A DNA stretch of 64,000 nt, taken from NCBI GenBank assembly GCA_013420905.1, contig JAAXNY010000004.1:248001-312000 (forward strand), written 5' to 3'. The stretch comes from Collybia mongolica. Lineage: Eukaryota > Basidiomycota > Agaricomycetes > Agaricales > Clitocybaceae. Below, piece after piece: positions 12,707 through 24,745 of the stretch (positions are counted from its first letter, which is position 1; every line of letters begins with the position of its first letter). The notes beneath the pieces were generated by a model that saw only the letters and a list, made by a program, of their open reading frames with translations, was not told the DNA's origin and ran no database searches. The position numbers were made by a program, and so were the translations under genes.

Positions 12707-13108
12707 ATGTTCTCAAATAGTTTTTCAGTACTTTCTAGTATGATTGAAGAGCCTCAGAATATATCTAGTGAAAAACAACCCAATACTACATCACATACTC
12801 CTCAGGATCATCCTAGGACTCAGAGAAAATGCAAACACAAGAAAGGAACTGTGGAGTTTACCCTTGAAAGGATTCTCACACTACCTAATCTGGATGCAAA
12901 GGTTAAAGTGTTAAATTCTTGGGTACACCAAGGCCATAAACAGGAGGCATCTGCAGAAACCATCAGACAACTCATATCACTCCCTTCTCTTAATGAAATG
13001 AGACAACCAAGGCAATATATTTGTAATCTCAAACCATCTAATTCCCTGGTTCTATCAATAGCTCTTCAAACAGTGGATATCCATGATCTTAGATTGAGCA
13101 TCAATTGA
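12707..13108 (+). CDS. Unclassified ORF downstream of the gag relic
   Basis: An open frame of 133 codons without internal stops follows the gag relic by 30 bp. It is rich in Gln, Ser, Lys and Leu and has a basic patch (RTQRKCKHKKG) at about residues 43-53. No protease, reverse transcriptase or integrase motif is visible. It may be the start of a degraded pol polyprotein region or chance. I do not recognise it. Confidence 0.2.
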   Translation: MFSNSFSVLSSMIEEPQNISSEKQPNTTSHTPQDHPRTQRKCKHKKGTVEFTLERILTLPNLDAKVKVLNSWVHQGHKQEASAETIRQLISLPSLNEMRQPRQYICNLKPSNSLVLSIALQTVDIHDLRLSIN

Positions 13109-13867
13109 CTGACCATTGTGCCAGTAATGCTAAGGCAGCAAGAGAGATCAGTTAAAATACTATCACAAGTAATTCAATTAACTTACAATGAGAACCTTCT
13201 GAAAATGCCATTGATAGTGCCCAAAATTGTTCGCACTTGTAAAGTCAACAAGTAAGGCTATTAGTATCATTTCTAATAACCAAGTAAACAGTAATAGAGG
13301 ATTAGAGTCAAGCTCCGAGATGGCTAATCAGAGTGAACTAGTCTAATGATTTTTACACTATCAGTACAGAGGACTATGAGTACAGCCTATTTTTAGTCCT
13401 ATTCACCATGCCTGGTTACAACCTTGGTATCTTAAACCATAAGTAACCATTGTAGTATGATATTATTAGTCTGGGGATCATCATTAATGGGAGAAGTAAT
13501 TGTAAATTTGGGACTTGCATGACCTGAGGCCAGAGTCTAATCAGGGGCACTTGGTGTTAACTACTGGAAAGATGGGACACCATAAATAACAACTGGAATG
13601 ATCAGGAGAAGTAAAAGACAGTGCCACACTATTTCAAAATAACCAAGCACGCTGCCAAGTGTTGATAAGAGTTTAGCCAGCTCTCTTGATATTGGCCAAG
13701 TAATAAGTAATGACATAATTGGCATGTATGGCATGTGTGCCAAGTTGTAGAGGACAAGTCAGCATTAAAACACAAGCCCTTGGTGCAGAAAGGCCTTGTT
13801 CTGCATAAAATTATGATTCCTTATAATATTAAGTTTGTACACTATAAATAGACCATAGATAGGTACT

Positions 13868-14060
13868 GCAGAGGTAAGTTCCGCCAGGCTAAGAGGTTAG
13901 TTCCACTGGAATTCTGCCAGGCTAAGAGATGGGTTCCACTGGAGTTCCACCAGAGTTCCACCTACCAGATATGAGTTCTGCTGCAGTTTTGCCAGCCTTA
14001 GAGATGAGTTTTACTGGAGTTCTGCCAGAGTTCTGCCAGTCCAGGAGGTGAGTTCCATCA
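13868..14060. repeat. Imperfect tandem repeat, units built on GAGTTCYRCCAG
   Basis: About ten imperfect copies of a short unit (variants of GAGTTCTGCCAG and GAGTTCCACTGG, often with CTAAGAG or TTAGAGATG between them) are arranged head to tail over 190 bp. It is non-coding. A second set of short repeats built on TTTGACAGATCT(C/G)TGATGG lies at 14260-14390, immediately upstream of the 12-exon gene, and could be part of its 5' region. Confidence 0.5.
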
Positions 14061-14501
14061 AACCAACAGAGGAATTGATTAGTTATTGTTATGTTCATAT
14101 ATAGAGATAGTCCTATTATATTAGTACTAGAATTTATATATTCTAAAATATATATATAGCTGTGTCAACTGTACAGAGCAGAATCCCACCCTTTAAAATA
14201 GTAACAATCTACTATCTGATAAGATTATTAATAGATCTGTGGTGTAACAGTTTTTATTATATTTTGACAGACATATAATAATAATAAAAAGTTTTTCTAT
14301 ATTTAGTTTGACAGATCTCTGATGGGAAATTTTTTAAATTAAAGTTTGACAGATCTGTGATGGAAAATTTTGGCAGGTTTGTGATGGGAAAATTGGTTAT
14401 AAACCCAGAACTTTTCAGAAACAAATGCCTCCTGCCCCAAATTTTAAAACTCAAGCCACTACTACCTTTTAAATTTCCCAACCCAAATCCTACTTACCAA
14501 A

Positions 14502-17500
14502 ATGTCAGGACTTGCACAAATCATCAACCAGGCTGCCCAAAACAATGAGAAGAGTATGGGTCAGGAAGCTTTAAGAAAATCTGTAAGTTCCAAGTTTTAA
14601 CTTCCAGTGAAAATTAAAACTTATTCAAGTTGGACTTGTAGGAAAAAGTCAAAAAGTTTTAACTTTCCAAGGATTTTAAAACTTACAAAAATATTTTGTA
14701 GGAAAAAAGTGTCAAGGCCAAGGCAGCCAAAGCTGTGAGTACTACTCCAAGTTTTAAATATATCTGTCTTTTAAAACTTAGGCTTTATAGGCTGAACTCA
14801 CAAAGGTTAGTTCTAACTATTTGAAACATTAAAACTTAAATCTTATGGTTCCAATCAAGGCCAAGGCCAAAACTCAGAAGAGAAAAGCAGCAGAAGAAGA
14901 AGAAAGTGCTGGTAACAATAGAAATGCCACCAAGAGTCCTAAAGTGAGTTAAATTACACTTTCTATCTGTCTTGACCTAATTTATGCCTGTAGAACAAAA
15001 GGTTAACCAAGAAGAGGTTTATTTACAAGTCCAAATCTACCATCTCAGATTCTGTGAGTTGTTTCTTGGTCAATTTGAGATCTGTAAGTTTATATGCATC
15101 TAGGATAATAAGAGGCCCTCTATTCCAGTCAAGCTTCCAAGTGAAGCTACTCAGGCCAGTCCTTTATATAAGACCTTGGGATTTACAACTCTAAATTAAT
15201 CTCTTATACACAGAAGAGAGCAGATAGAGCAGCAGCAAATCTTGCTGGAGGGACTGTCAAACCCAACCCTTCAAAGAGGTCTAAGAATGCAACCAGGAAT
15301 ACTGCTAGGCAGGACTTGGTAAATCTAACCCTGAGTTCCTCTGAAACTACTCTAATATATATTTATAGGATGCTATGGTAGTAGATGAAGCAGTAGCTGC
15401 TCCTGCTCCACCTGCCAGCAAAGGCAAATCAAGGGGGGTGCCTATGAGTGTCCCAGATGTTGATATGGATGAGAATAGGTCTGATTCAGAGATTGAGGCT
15501 AGCCTGGTGCAAGAAGCCATGGCTAGGAGTAGGAAAGAGTCTCACAGAAACAGAGTAAGTATTGGGTTATTTTACCTATACAAGTTATCTAGTCTTACAA
15601 CATACAAAAGGCTGGGCCTTCTCATGAGGCTAGAAGACCTCCATCTCCTTCAATGGAACCTACTCCAGTCCAACCTGTTCAAAAGGACTTGACAAAAATA
15701 AGTGAGGCAGAAGCAACAGAATACCTAAAAAAAGAGTTGGCTACTTTTCTAAAGGGTCATGCCATTGGAACCTTTGGAAATCTCACAGGCTTTAGTACAA
15801 GCCCTATTCTAAAGCTAAAGCCTACCAACCTTAGATCAGGTGCAGACAAAGATCTCAAAAAACTCTGGGAGCAGGCTGGACAAGGATCCAACCTCAGGCA
15901 TTTGGATCCAGAAAATACCATGACTGTAACAGTCAACATAACCTATCTGGACAACTCCTGCCTTACCAGGGACCCAGCCTCTAACAGCTTTAAAGATGTG
16001 AGATGGTTAGCCTTTCCTGCTGGCCAAAAAGGTATCTATGTGTTGGAAAATGGGAACCATAGATACCTGCTTATCCAAAAATATCTGGTAAATGCCCAAT
16101 TGGAAAGGTTGAAGAAGTGGGAGGAGAAGATTGCAATAGCCAGTCAGAGAAATGTTGCAGAAGGTGTAGAAGGCCTGAGAAAGGACATCCTGGAAGCCAA
16201 GGAACAAGGAAGGGAGCAAAGCAAATGGCTTGTCAAGATTTACAATCAAGGTAACTCTAAAAGTTTTAAAAATATTACACTTTTAACACTTATGCTGTTT
16301 AGAAAAAATCAGGAAGCATCCACATGCTGAGAAGCTCAAGAACATATTGGCTGCCAATCAGAAGCAGCTTATGAAGGAGGACACTGCAGAAGACACATTC
16401 TACATGCTAATGAACTCTCTTAACAATTATACTGGACATAAGACAGCTCTGGCCATTCCTAAATACCTGGCAAAGTCTACCAAGCCTGTGGACCCCAAAA
16501 ATGATCTGTTTTTCAAAAACCATGATCTAATTCTGGACTTGGCCAGTCTATTCCAGTACCCTCACCTGCTGGCTTCTAGAATGGTCAAAGTTAGACCCAT
16601 GGTCAAACTTAGAGATGGAGGAGATCTTGTAAGCTAAGATTGGTTATGTGATACTATAACTAATATTGCATTTTAGATATTGAAGTGTTTATTGCCTGCA
16701 CTGTGTCTCACCCTCCATGTTTGCGTGATTGAACCTACCCTGGAACCTTTCCAAAAAGGTAGAAAGATGCCCCAGGAGAACTTAAATTATTTTCTGGGGG
16801 GTGGTGGGAGAATTGACTCCATGATTCTGAATAGTGCTTTCTTTGAGATGGCTGAAAAAGCCTTTTTGGACAACTTGGTGCCAGTTTGGAAGCATTGGGG
16901 AAGCAATACTGATCAGGATATGGTTGCTTTCCAATCCAACTGGTTGGATTATGTGAAGGATATCCAACTAGGCTTGGGTAAATGGATCTTGGCCAGCAAA
17001 GCCTTAGCTCCAGGTAAATCAGCACTTCACAAACTACTGGATGCAATGCCTGCCAAGATACAATGGATCTTACAGGGACAGGTTATAAACTGGATGGAGC
17101 CTTTCCTGCCTCAGATTACTACAGTCAGGGAAACCAAGGCTAATCCTACTGCCAAAAGAATTACAATCCATCAAGCCTTGATAAATTGGCTTACCAGACA
17201 TTTTCCCAAGCTGGACAAGCACCAAATAGACAAGATAATAAATAAAGTAAGCTTCCAAAAGTCTTATCAAGCATCTAACCCTTACTTACTTGTTGTCTAG
17301 ATCCTCCAAGTCATTCTAAATGGGAGAACAATGGAAATACAACAGCTTGGATTTGACCTCTCAATTCAAACTAAGCTTAAAGTCAAAGCAGACTTCAAGC
17401 CCAACAATAAAACCAAGCAGACAGCAGAATATAGTCACCCACTCTATCACCCTACTCTCAAGCTGATCTCCTCCTGGAAAGCTTTGGAAAAGAAACACTT

Positions 17501-17630
17501 GCAAAACTCCCTGGCCAATAAAGAAGATCAACTGCCCAGGAGGTCCAGGCCAGAGCATACTTGTCCAGATTTCCAGCATGTACTGGAACTTGAAGGTGGT
17601 ACTCTAGTGCAGCACACTTGGGTGGGGTAA
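14502..17630 (+). CDS. Unknown 12-exon protein, about 817 aa, with NGNHR motif
   Basis: I read 12 exons: 14502-14582, 14702-14734, 14791-14805, 14860-14943, 14994-15053, 15104-15127, 15214-15318, 15369-15554, 15611-16250, 16303-16628, 16677-17246, 17301-17630. All junctions are GT-AG and keep frame. The first seven exons are tiny, in phase 0, and encode a Lys/Ala-rich, probably disordered and nuclear-targeted tail (for example KAKTQKRKAAEEEE). The large exons encode a folded region of about 620 residues with the motif VLENGNHR (N343-R347 for NGNHR), which recalls the G-x-HR loop of ParB/sulfiredoxin folds; that is a weak, local resemblance. The gene lies in CpG-poor, transposon-filled DNA yet has no stop or frameshift, so it is either selected or recent. 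It could be a transposon-borne accessory gene. Function unknown. Confidence 0.65.
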
Positions 17631-17872
17631 AGGGCCATTACTGGCAGATACAAGTCCTTATGTTTTTTTTACCTTTTCTGTATATTTCTGGAACCAGGTT
17701 GTTGCAATAGAACTAGCTATCCAGAATCTCTTCAACTTTATATTACTTTTTGTTGTTGATAAGTTTGGTTCTGGAACACTTGTCAGGCCATATCCTAGAA
17801 TTAGGTTGCAGGGTACAGGGAGTAACATGGAAGGCCTGATGGATGCACAACATGAAGATATAATATAACCAT
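17630..17872 (+). repeat. Dispersed direct repeat, copy 2 (pairs with 9850-10118)
   Basis: The repeat starts AGGGCCATTACTGGCAGATA immediately after the stop codon of the 12-exon gene and runs to about AACATGAAGATATAATATAACC. It is the same sequence, in the same orientation, as 9850-10118. Its 5' boundary coincides with the gene's 3' end, so it may also act as that gene's 3' untranslated region. Confidence 0.55.
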
Positions 17873-20096
17873 ACATTTGAGCTTGCCAAATACTTGTTGC
17901 ACTTCTGTAAGGGGTCATGTTGCCAAGAGGCTCAGGCAGGGAGCAGTATACACAGTATGAACAACCATGTAGGGAAAGGTTGAGCATAGAGCACTAGAGG
18001 CTTGATCACAAGTAGAGAACCCAATCCAAGTCTATTACAAAGATACCCTTTCATAGAGCAGAAGGGGCACCTTATATACAGTACATTATAGCTACATCTG
18101 AAATAACAACAGAATCTGATATTAGTAACTCTACTGATGCAACAATCCATCTGTGATATGTCAGTCCAGAGTAAACTACTATTTATCAAGGGGTTAAGGC
18201 AATGCATGTCAGGATGATAGATGTAACAGCAAGGCTATGCAAGCTGCACAATAGTGATTCTGATGGCTAGATGCAGATAAACAAGTGATTCCCTTACAAC
18301 TTCACCCATATCCATGGTGTATGATATATCAACTGCAAATGAATTGCCAATAGAAGTTGGTGTTTATAGATCCTATTGTTATATTTATAATCATGTGACT
18401 TCTTGTCTCACATGCTCAATGCCACATCACCAAGCCACCTGTACTAGACTTAGCTATACTGTTGCTAATACAACTGTTGTGGTCATTCTGGCACTTCATC
18501 TAGACACTTCTGGAACTTCTCTCCTCTTGGGTTTTTCTTATTCTAACACCTATACAAATATCCAACAACAAAAGGCAACCATATATATCTAGGAACTTCC
18601 CTTAAAACAAGTCAGCTGGTAAAGTAGGGACTCAGACTCTCAGAGATGGACTGTGTTAAAAATCAACAAACTTGAAAATGTAGATCCATATTTATATATT
18701 CCAAATACACAACCAACTCAGTAACCTCTCTGGGGACTTTACACTGAGCTACATGAGCCACACAGACTACACAGACAAATGCAGATGTCTGCAGACTAAG
18801 CTCAGACCCTGTTTGGCAGGGAGCCCTGCTTAATTAGCAGTCTGCATCTGAGCCAAGTCAAAGCTAAATCCATAAATCCACACTGTTACTTGGATGCTCA
18901 GACCCAGCTTGGAACAACTCCTCATGGAGTAAATGCAGACTGTCAAGATTGCTTATTTAATGCACAAAAATGCAATATTTTGGAGAGTTAAATACAAGGC
19001 CTCAAGGTTACATGACATGTGCATAAAGCATGGAGATTAACCATTTGGCAATATGAACTTGTCAGTCCAAGCTGCTTATTACTATATAAAGACCCCCTGC
19101 TGCCCACTCTTGGCCATTACTGGCAATGGCTGAGTATTGTTGATGGGTGCCACATCACCTATCAGCCTTGTTGTCAACCACCATCACTACATCCCCAGCT
19201 GCCCCTCACATCACCTCCCTGCCTTATGGTTCTGCACAATACTGCCAAATACAATGCCAAGTCCCACTGCCATGGATACCACCAACCTCTCTCATACCCA
19301 CCCCTCTCAGTAATAATAACAACTGCCAAATCACAACAATAAGAGCTGCAATAAGAACCACAGAGGCACCTGCCACATCACCAGTGACTGCCTGCCCACA
19401 TCTGCTAGTGAACAGCTAGCATAATGGACATGGGTGGTGCAGTGGTGTATTCTATATAGTAGAACCATCACCTGGTGAGTGGGTGTGCATCCCTGGATGT
19501 GCTGTATAGTGCCAACCACCCCTGTGCCCAAACCAGGTGTATGTAAGGTGAGTGCATATATGCCCCACATCTAGTTGCTCAGATATACCTTGCTCTATCA
19601 CCTATATGCTGCTGTATACCTTGAGACTACCTTGGTGTAATTCTATCTACCTTGTGATATGTTCTTATCCCTTGCACAAATATTGGTTTACTTCTTACTG
19701 ACACTTTACCCCTGTACTATTTGCACAGCTCTAGTGGGCTTATATAGACTTCTGGTAACCCTGCAGTATTTATCCAATTATCTATATATAGATTGGGCTG
19801 CCCAATTACAGATAGCACCTTTGCAATAAACTAGGCCCAGATCTCTTGCAATAAAGCTGTAAGGGCAACCCTATGTTGCACCATGCTAACTCCAAGTTGG
19901 CCAATCTGTGATTTAGCAGAGGAATCCAAAGTTATATTCATGAAGTCAAGTAACAGGCTATCTACTTACCTAGCAGAGGAATCCAAAGAGAATACTCTGA
20001 GGATCCTCTGCCAGGGGTCTCTATCCTATGTACCTATTCTAAACAATAGCCATGGAGCCCCATTGTTGCCATGTGGCTCAGGGTTGTAGTATACAC
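17873..20096. other. CpG-poor sequence without a supportable gene
   Basis: No coding sequence is recognisable. At about 18738-18960 the sequence repeats the CTTTACACTGAGC end seen at 7312 and 8607. At 19150-19420 there are CA/CC-rich stretches whose open frames on plus have no motif. At 19915-20000 the phrase TTAGCAGAGGAATCCAAAG occurs twice as a short direct repeat about 60 bp apart. Confidence 0.45.
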
Positions 20097-20098
20097 TA

Positions 20099-21706
20099 CA
20101 GTGGCTCAAAAAACTGCCCCAATGTTTGTACATTTTTGAAAGATCAATATGGTATGAAGTGCTGACATAAGCAGGGGACCTGGGGTAATTATGTAAGATA
20201 CTATGACATCGTGGCTTTCCAATGGACCCTGGATCATGTGATTTGGATCAAAACCCATTAAGCTATAGGCCAAACAAAATGATTACTCATTGGGGCAGTT
20301 TTTTGACCCTCTATTAATTTTCTATCTAATACTTTGTATGACCACCTTTTGCCTTTATAACTGCTTGTATCCGCCTGGGCATACTTTCTATCAGGTTTTG
20401 GCATACCTCTGGTGGAATTTCACCCCACTCTTCAGCCAATCTATCCCACAACTCATGTACTCCTTTGGGTGGTGTCGGATATTCTTTAAGACGGCGCTTG
20501 AGATGTTCCCAAAGGTGTTCTATTGGATTCATGTCAGGGGATTGGGCAGGCCAGCCAAGGACTTGAATGTTGTTGTCTTCAAACCACTGTGTGGCCAGTC
20601 CAGATGTGTGTTTGGGGTCGTTATCTTGCTGAAAGTAGCGCTCGCCATCCACCATTTCCAACTTCTCAAAACTTTCCTGAACTCCACTCTCCAAAATTTC
20701 ACAGTATTGAACCTTGTCCATGTTCCCCTGCACCTCTATGAGCTTTCCCACTCCATTCCACCCCATACAACCCCATACCATGAGGTTTCCTCCTCCTCCA
20801 TGTTTGACAGTAGGTGATGTTGTTCTATCAGATGGTGGTTCTCCCCTTTGTTTCCAGACATAAACCTTTCCATCTGACCCAATCCTATTGATTTTGGTCT
20901 CATCTGTCCATAGAACCCTTTTCCAGTCCTCCACAGTCCAGCTTTCATGATATTTTGCAAACTGGAGACGCCGGATGCGATGGGCTCGTTTGAGAAGAGG
21001 AGCTTTCCTCTTTGTAGCAGCATAAAATTGATTTTCCTTGAGTGCATTTCTGACTGTCTGGGGTGTGACAGGATTGGGGATGATGCCATTGATGAATTGG
21101 GTAGCCTGAACTGCATTATCAAGCTTCCCTGACTTGATTTGACGAATAATTGACTGTTTGTCACGAACAGACAGCTTGGAGGGGCGGCCACCAAGGTTGT
21201 TTTCTTTGTTTCCATCCACATCTTTGCTGATCCTACTGATGGTACCCTTCCCTAGACCAGTTTTCTCCTTGATTTGACGCTGAGAATAGCCCTCATTGAG
21301 GAGAGAAACAACAGTATTGTGCTGAGCAGTAGAAATGGCTTTCATGATGGTGGTAAGAGGTCAAGAAGATGATTGAACCAATTCCAACATGTCAAATTGA
21401 TACAAATAAAGTCACATGACATTGTTTATTCTTCCCACAGTCCATAATGTTCTTGCATTGGATCATAAATGCCAGAATAATGGAAAATAAGATAAGGGTC
21501 AAAAAACTGCCCCAATAAGTAACCATTTTGTTTGGCTTATAGCTTAATGGATATTGATCCAAATCACATGATCCAGGGTCCATTGGAAAGCCACGATGTC
21601 ATAGTATCTTACATAATTACCCCAGGTCCCCTGCTTATGTCAGCACTTCATACCATATTGATCTTTCAAAAATGTACAAACATTGGGGCAGTTTTTTGAG
21701 CCACTG
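20099..21706 (-). mobile_element. Intact Tc1/mariner transposon (1608 bp)
   Basis: The element begins CAGTGGCTCAAAAAACTGCC and ends with its inverse, flanked by TA on both sides (20097-20098 and 21707-21708), the Tc1/mariner target duplication. The terminal inverted repeats are about 211 bp (20099-20309 and 21495-21706) and nearly identical. A single uninterrupted minus-strand transposase gene fills the middle. CpG is clearly more frequent here than in the surrounding DNA, which points to a recent arrival. With complete ends and an open transposase it could be an active copy. Confidence 0.92.
20326..21345 (-). CDS. Tc1/mariner DD34E transposase, 339 aa
   Basis: The protein cuts and re-joins the element ends at TA sites. 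Residues 1-110 form the paired-type helix-turn-helix region (SQRQIKEKTGLGKGTISRI near 20-38, and a GGRPSKL linker at about 52-58). The catalytic triad is visible: first Asp in WTDETKINR at about 147, second Asp in QQDNDPKHTS at about 242, and Glu in PIEHLWEHL with 34 residues between the last two acids, so it is DD34E. The length is normal for Tc1 transposases and no intron, stop or frameshift is present. ATG at 21343-21345 is the only start that keeps the whole DNA-binding region. The protein is about 60 percent similar by eye to the broken copy at 26429-27448. Confidence 0.92.
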   Translation of the reverse strand: MKAISTAQHNTVVSLLNEGYSQRQIKEKTGLGKGTISRISKDVDGNKENNLGGRPSKLSVRDKQSIIRQIKSGKLDNAVQATQFINGIIPNPVTPQTVRNALKENQFYAATKRKAPLLKRAHRIRRLQFAKYHESWTVEDWKRVLWTDETKINRIGSDGKVYVWKQRGEPPSDRTTSPTVKHGGGGNLMVWGCMGWNGVGKLIEVQGNMDKVQYCEILESGVQESFEKLEMVDGERYFQQDNDPKHTSGLATQWFEDNNIQVLGWPAQSPDMNPIEHLWEHLKRRLKEYPTPPKGVHELWDRLAEEWGEIPPEVCQNLIESMPRRIQAVIKAKGGHTKY

Positions 21707-21708
21707 TA

Positions 21709-23211
21709 TCTACAAGCAAACCAATGTGTTCCAATGGGAAGCCAATGTACTCCAACTGGAATCCGATGTGCAAGCACAAGTGCTGATGTGCAAACACAAG
21801 TACTGAGCATAAGCACTGACATGCAAGTGCAAGTGCTGATGCTGATGCATGATGTCAATGTCTGATCATAATGCCAATGCCAATGTCTGATGTGTGAAGT
21901 TGGAGCCATGTGTGCAGAATTGGGCATTCCCTTTACAAAAGCCCACTTAGTCCTCTGTTCCCCCCTTCCCTGTGTGGCTGAACCCTGCTGCTCATATCAA
22001 TCACCCCTTCTAACACTCAGTGTGATGCAGCCCTTCACTGTGAAACTGAGAATAGATGAAATTCAACCCTGTGTTTCATCCTCTTAAATAATAGAAATAA
22101 TACATTAAAAATATGAAATTCATTCACTTAACAATCCTAAAATGTAATGAATTTCATCTTGAAGATGTTTGAAAACACACCCCCTGTGGGGGGAAAAATG
22201 GATGGAAAACCCCCCCTTAAGGTATAATTTAGTGGATGAATTTCATGCGAAATTTGTCCATATTCATACCCCCTGATTCTCGAGGCTATGGGATGAATTT
22301 CATTTCACCATAGGTGGAAAAAACAACCATTGTGGGAGGTAATTCCTATCAATATGGGATTAATCTACTACCTTGATGGGTGAGAATAGCAATGTTTTTT
22401 GGGGTCATGTATTGAGGTTAGTAATGAGAAAACTTACCCAAATTGCCCTATATAAATCCTTGTCATCCTGAAGCTGCATCTGGAGACAGAACCCATTTCC
22501 AGCAATGCCACACAGTGGGCATGGAATAGGACTCCCTACTTTTTCTTTAGCATGAGCAACTTTACATAAGGTGGTGAGTTTGGCTGGTCAGATTAGCATG
22601 ATAAAGATCAAAGAAAGTTAAGTAATGGATGGAAGTTGTTGGTCTTCATGCACTGCCAGACTGCTCATTGTCTTTGTTGACCTTGTTGTAATGAAGTGAT
22701 CTGTAAAATGGGTCAATGTTAATGTGCTTTGGATTAGATTGGGTTGACAGACATACTGAGACCCCCTCATTGTCCACCTGCACTTTGAGGTCAACAAAGT
22801 GGTGTACCATGTTGAGGACATTGTCAGGCATGGTTTTACCCTGCATACTAATGATGTCCTTTGGTTTCCTGTAGGATCATTATTAGTATTTATTAATATT
22901 CTTAACGAAGCCTTATAGTTTGTATTGGAATTCAAATGACTACTACAAGTATTACAATAGTAATTGTAATCTAACATTATACTAATTGTAATCTATCAAT
23001 GAAGAGTGCTTACTACGAGGGGGAGGATGGGAGGCAGTGATGGGCAATGGTGGTGGTACAAGAGCAAGAAGGAAAGCATGTGAAAGTGGCTGCCAATGCA
23101 TAATATAGCTCAGAATGTTCAGCCGTCAGGCATCTTGGTCAACAAAGCCATGTGATCAAATCTGAGGATGCTGACAAATATTTCTATTTATTTATTCAAA
23201 TCGTATACTAT
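21709..23211. other. CpG-poor sequence; short repeats, possible minus-strand fragment
   Basis: At 21715-21890 short alternating units such as CAAGCACAAGTGCTGATG occur several times. At 22100-22310 GATGAATTTCAT and its inverse recur. At 22646-22846 the minus strand has a 66-codon frame (starting MQGKTMPDNVLNMV) of protein-like composition that I do not recognise. No complete gene is supportable. Confidence 0.4.
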
Positions 23212-24385
23212 TCATTATTAATAGGAGGCTGAAAAATGTGCACCCACCAGGTTCAAATGGTCGCAGGGAGGATCATTATGTAATACTAATACCTTTGGCA
23301 TGGATAACCACTGGGCAAGACTGGCATTCCCAGCTGAGAGATAAATGGCCTCAAGTCAACAAAAACAGATCACATGATATTGAGGCATGTGCTGCGGTCA
23401 CATTCCCATTGCCATGCCTTTGTTGATTACTTTCAACTACATCAATGATGTCCACCAAACTGCCAACGCACCCAACACCAACCAATGCCCAACACACTAT
23501 GCCAGCAAATATGTGCTCTACTGGCTCCACCACGTGCAGTGGCTTATGCTGCTCATTGCCTCCTCCCTCCAAATCTCACAAGCACACATTGTCAAGTGCT
23601 AAACAATAATATTACTGCAGCCAAGAAGACAAAAACAAAACCCAAGGCCCCCAAAGCACCCAGAGACACACAAACAACAAACAACAAGGCCAAGGGAGGT
23701 GGGGGGAATGGTGGAAAAGGACATGGCCTGAGGGGACGGCAGGGAAAGGGTGCCCTGATGGGCAGAGGGAGGTGAGTCCCAGAACATTGCTCACCTATGC
23801 ATTCACCACGCAGCGCTTCCCCCCCAGGAAAACCTCAGGAACCCAAAACAAGGAGGACATGGCTGCCAACACTCAGGGGCCCCAGCAGTGTGCATGTTTT
23901 TTTTTTATCACTCCTGTTGCTAATGGCCCATCCCAGGACCAAGCGTGCGCTCGATGCAGGAACCACCAGCATTGCACCCCCACCTTGTGCATGATCAGCC
24001 ACCATGCCCACCCTGCCAGTGCAGGGCAAAGTCACTTGAACAACAACTGGGCATCTGTGACACTTGGATATCAAGACAATACCTGAGGAAGATGATGACA
24101 ACGATGAAGATAGCAGCAGCAGCAGCAGCAACAGCAATGACAAGGCCTGCAGCAACAACGGCAGCAGCAGTGGCACCAACAATGGCACAATGACAACAAC
24201 TACAACAAGGACAAGACAACCACCACCACCACAAGGATGACGACAATGACAAAGGACAATGACAACAACGGGGACAACAACAAGAAAAGTGGCCAGTGCC
24301 ACCACCACTGAAACCCAGGCCACTGACAACGCCATGGGGGCCAACAAGGACAATGGGGGCAGCAGGGGCCCCCACCCATATTAAA
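23212..24385 (+). repeat. Dispersed repeat, copy 2 (pairs with 7526-8440)
   Basis: This is the second copy of the repeat at 7526, with the same ordered boxes and the same GGGGCCCCCACCCATA end, but longer through an inserted block near 23590-23900 and an expanded AGC/AAC tract at 24100-24290. The open frames within it on both strands are low-complexity artefacts. Confidence 0.5.
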
Positions 24386-24745
24386 TTATGTATTTACTAT
24401 TAATGTATCATGTTCACTATCAATATATAATATTATCCTATCAATGTATGTAGAACATTAGTAAATAAAATAGTAAGTAAACTCTTATATTTAAGTAAGT
24501 AATTTACAGCAGGCAACAAAACTGTTTCAATGTTTTCACATTCTGTAAAGATGCATCCATATGTCAGAAAATAAAAATTGGAAAAATATGAAAAGATTAC
24601 AGAAGTTGCATTGATGTCATATAATGCTGCTTACATAATGTCTTTGCACCACTTCCATTTTTGGTAGCAAAATCACAGGATACATACAAAGCCATCATTG
24701 AAACAGTTTTGTTGCCCATCATTAAAAAGTAAGAAAGTGGTAGAA

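Noticed and set aside
11412..14400. CRISPR-like arrays in the tandem repeats
   Set aside because: The units are imperfect, have no constant repeat with unique spacers, no cas genes exist, and the sequence is eukaryotic.
23835..24375. Minus-strand ORFs of 126-172 codons with hydrophobic runs that look like membrane segments
   Set aside because: They come from the reverse complement of GCA/AAC repeats and not from real transmembrane helices.
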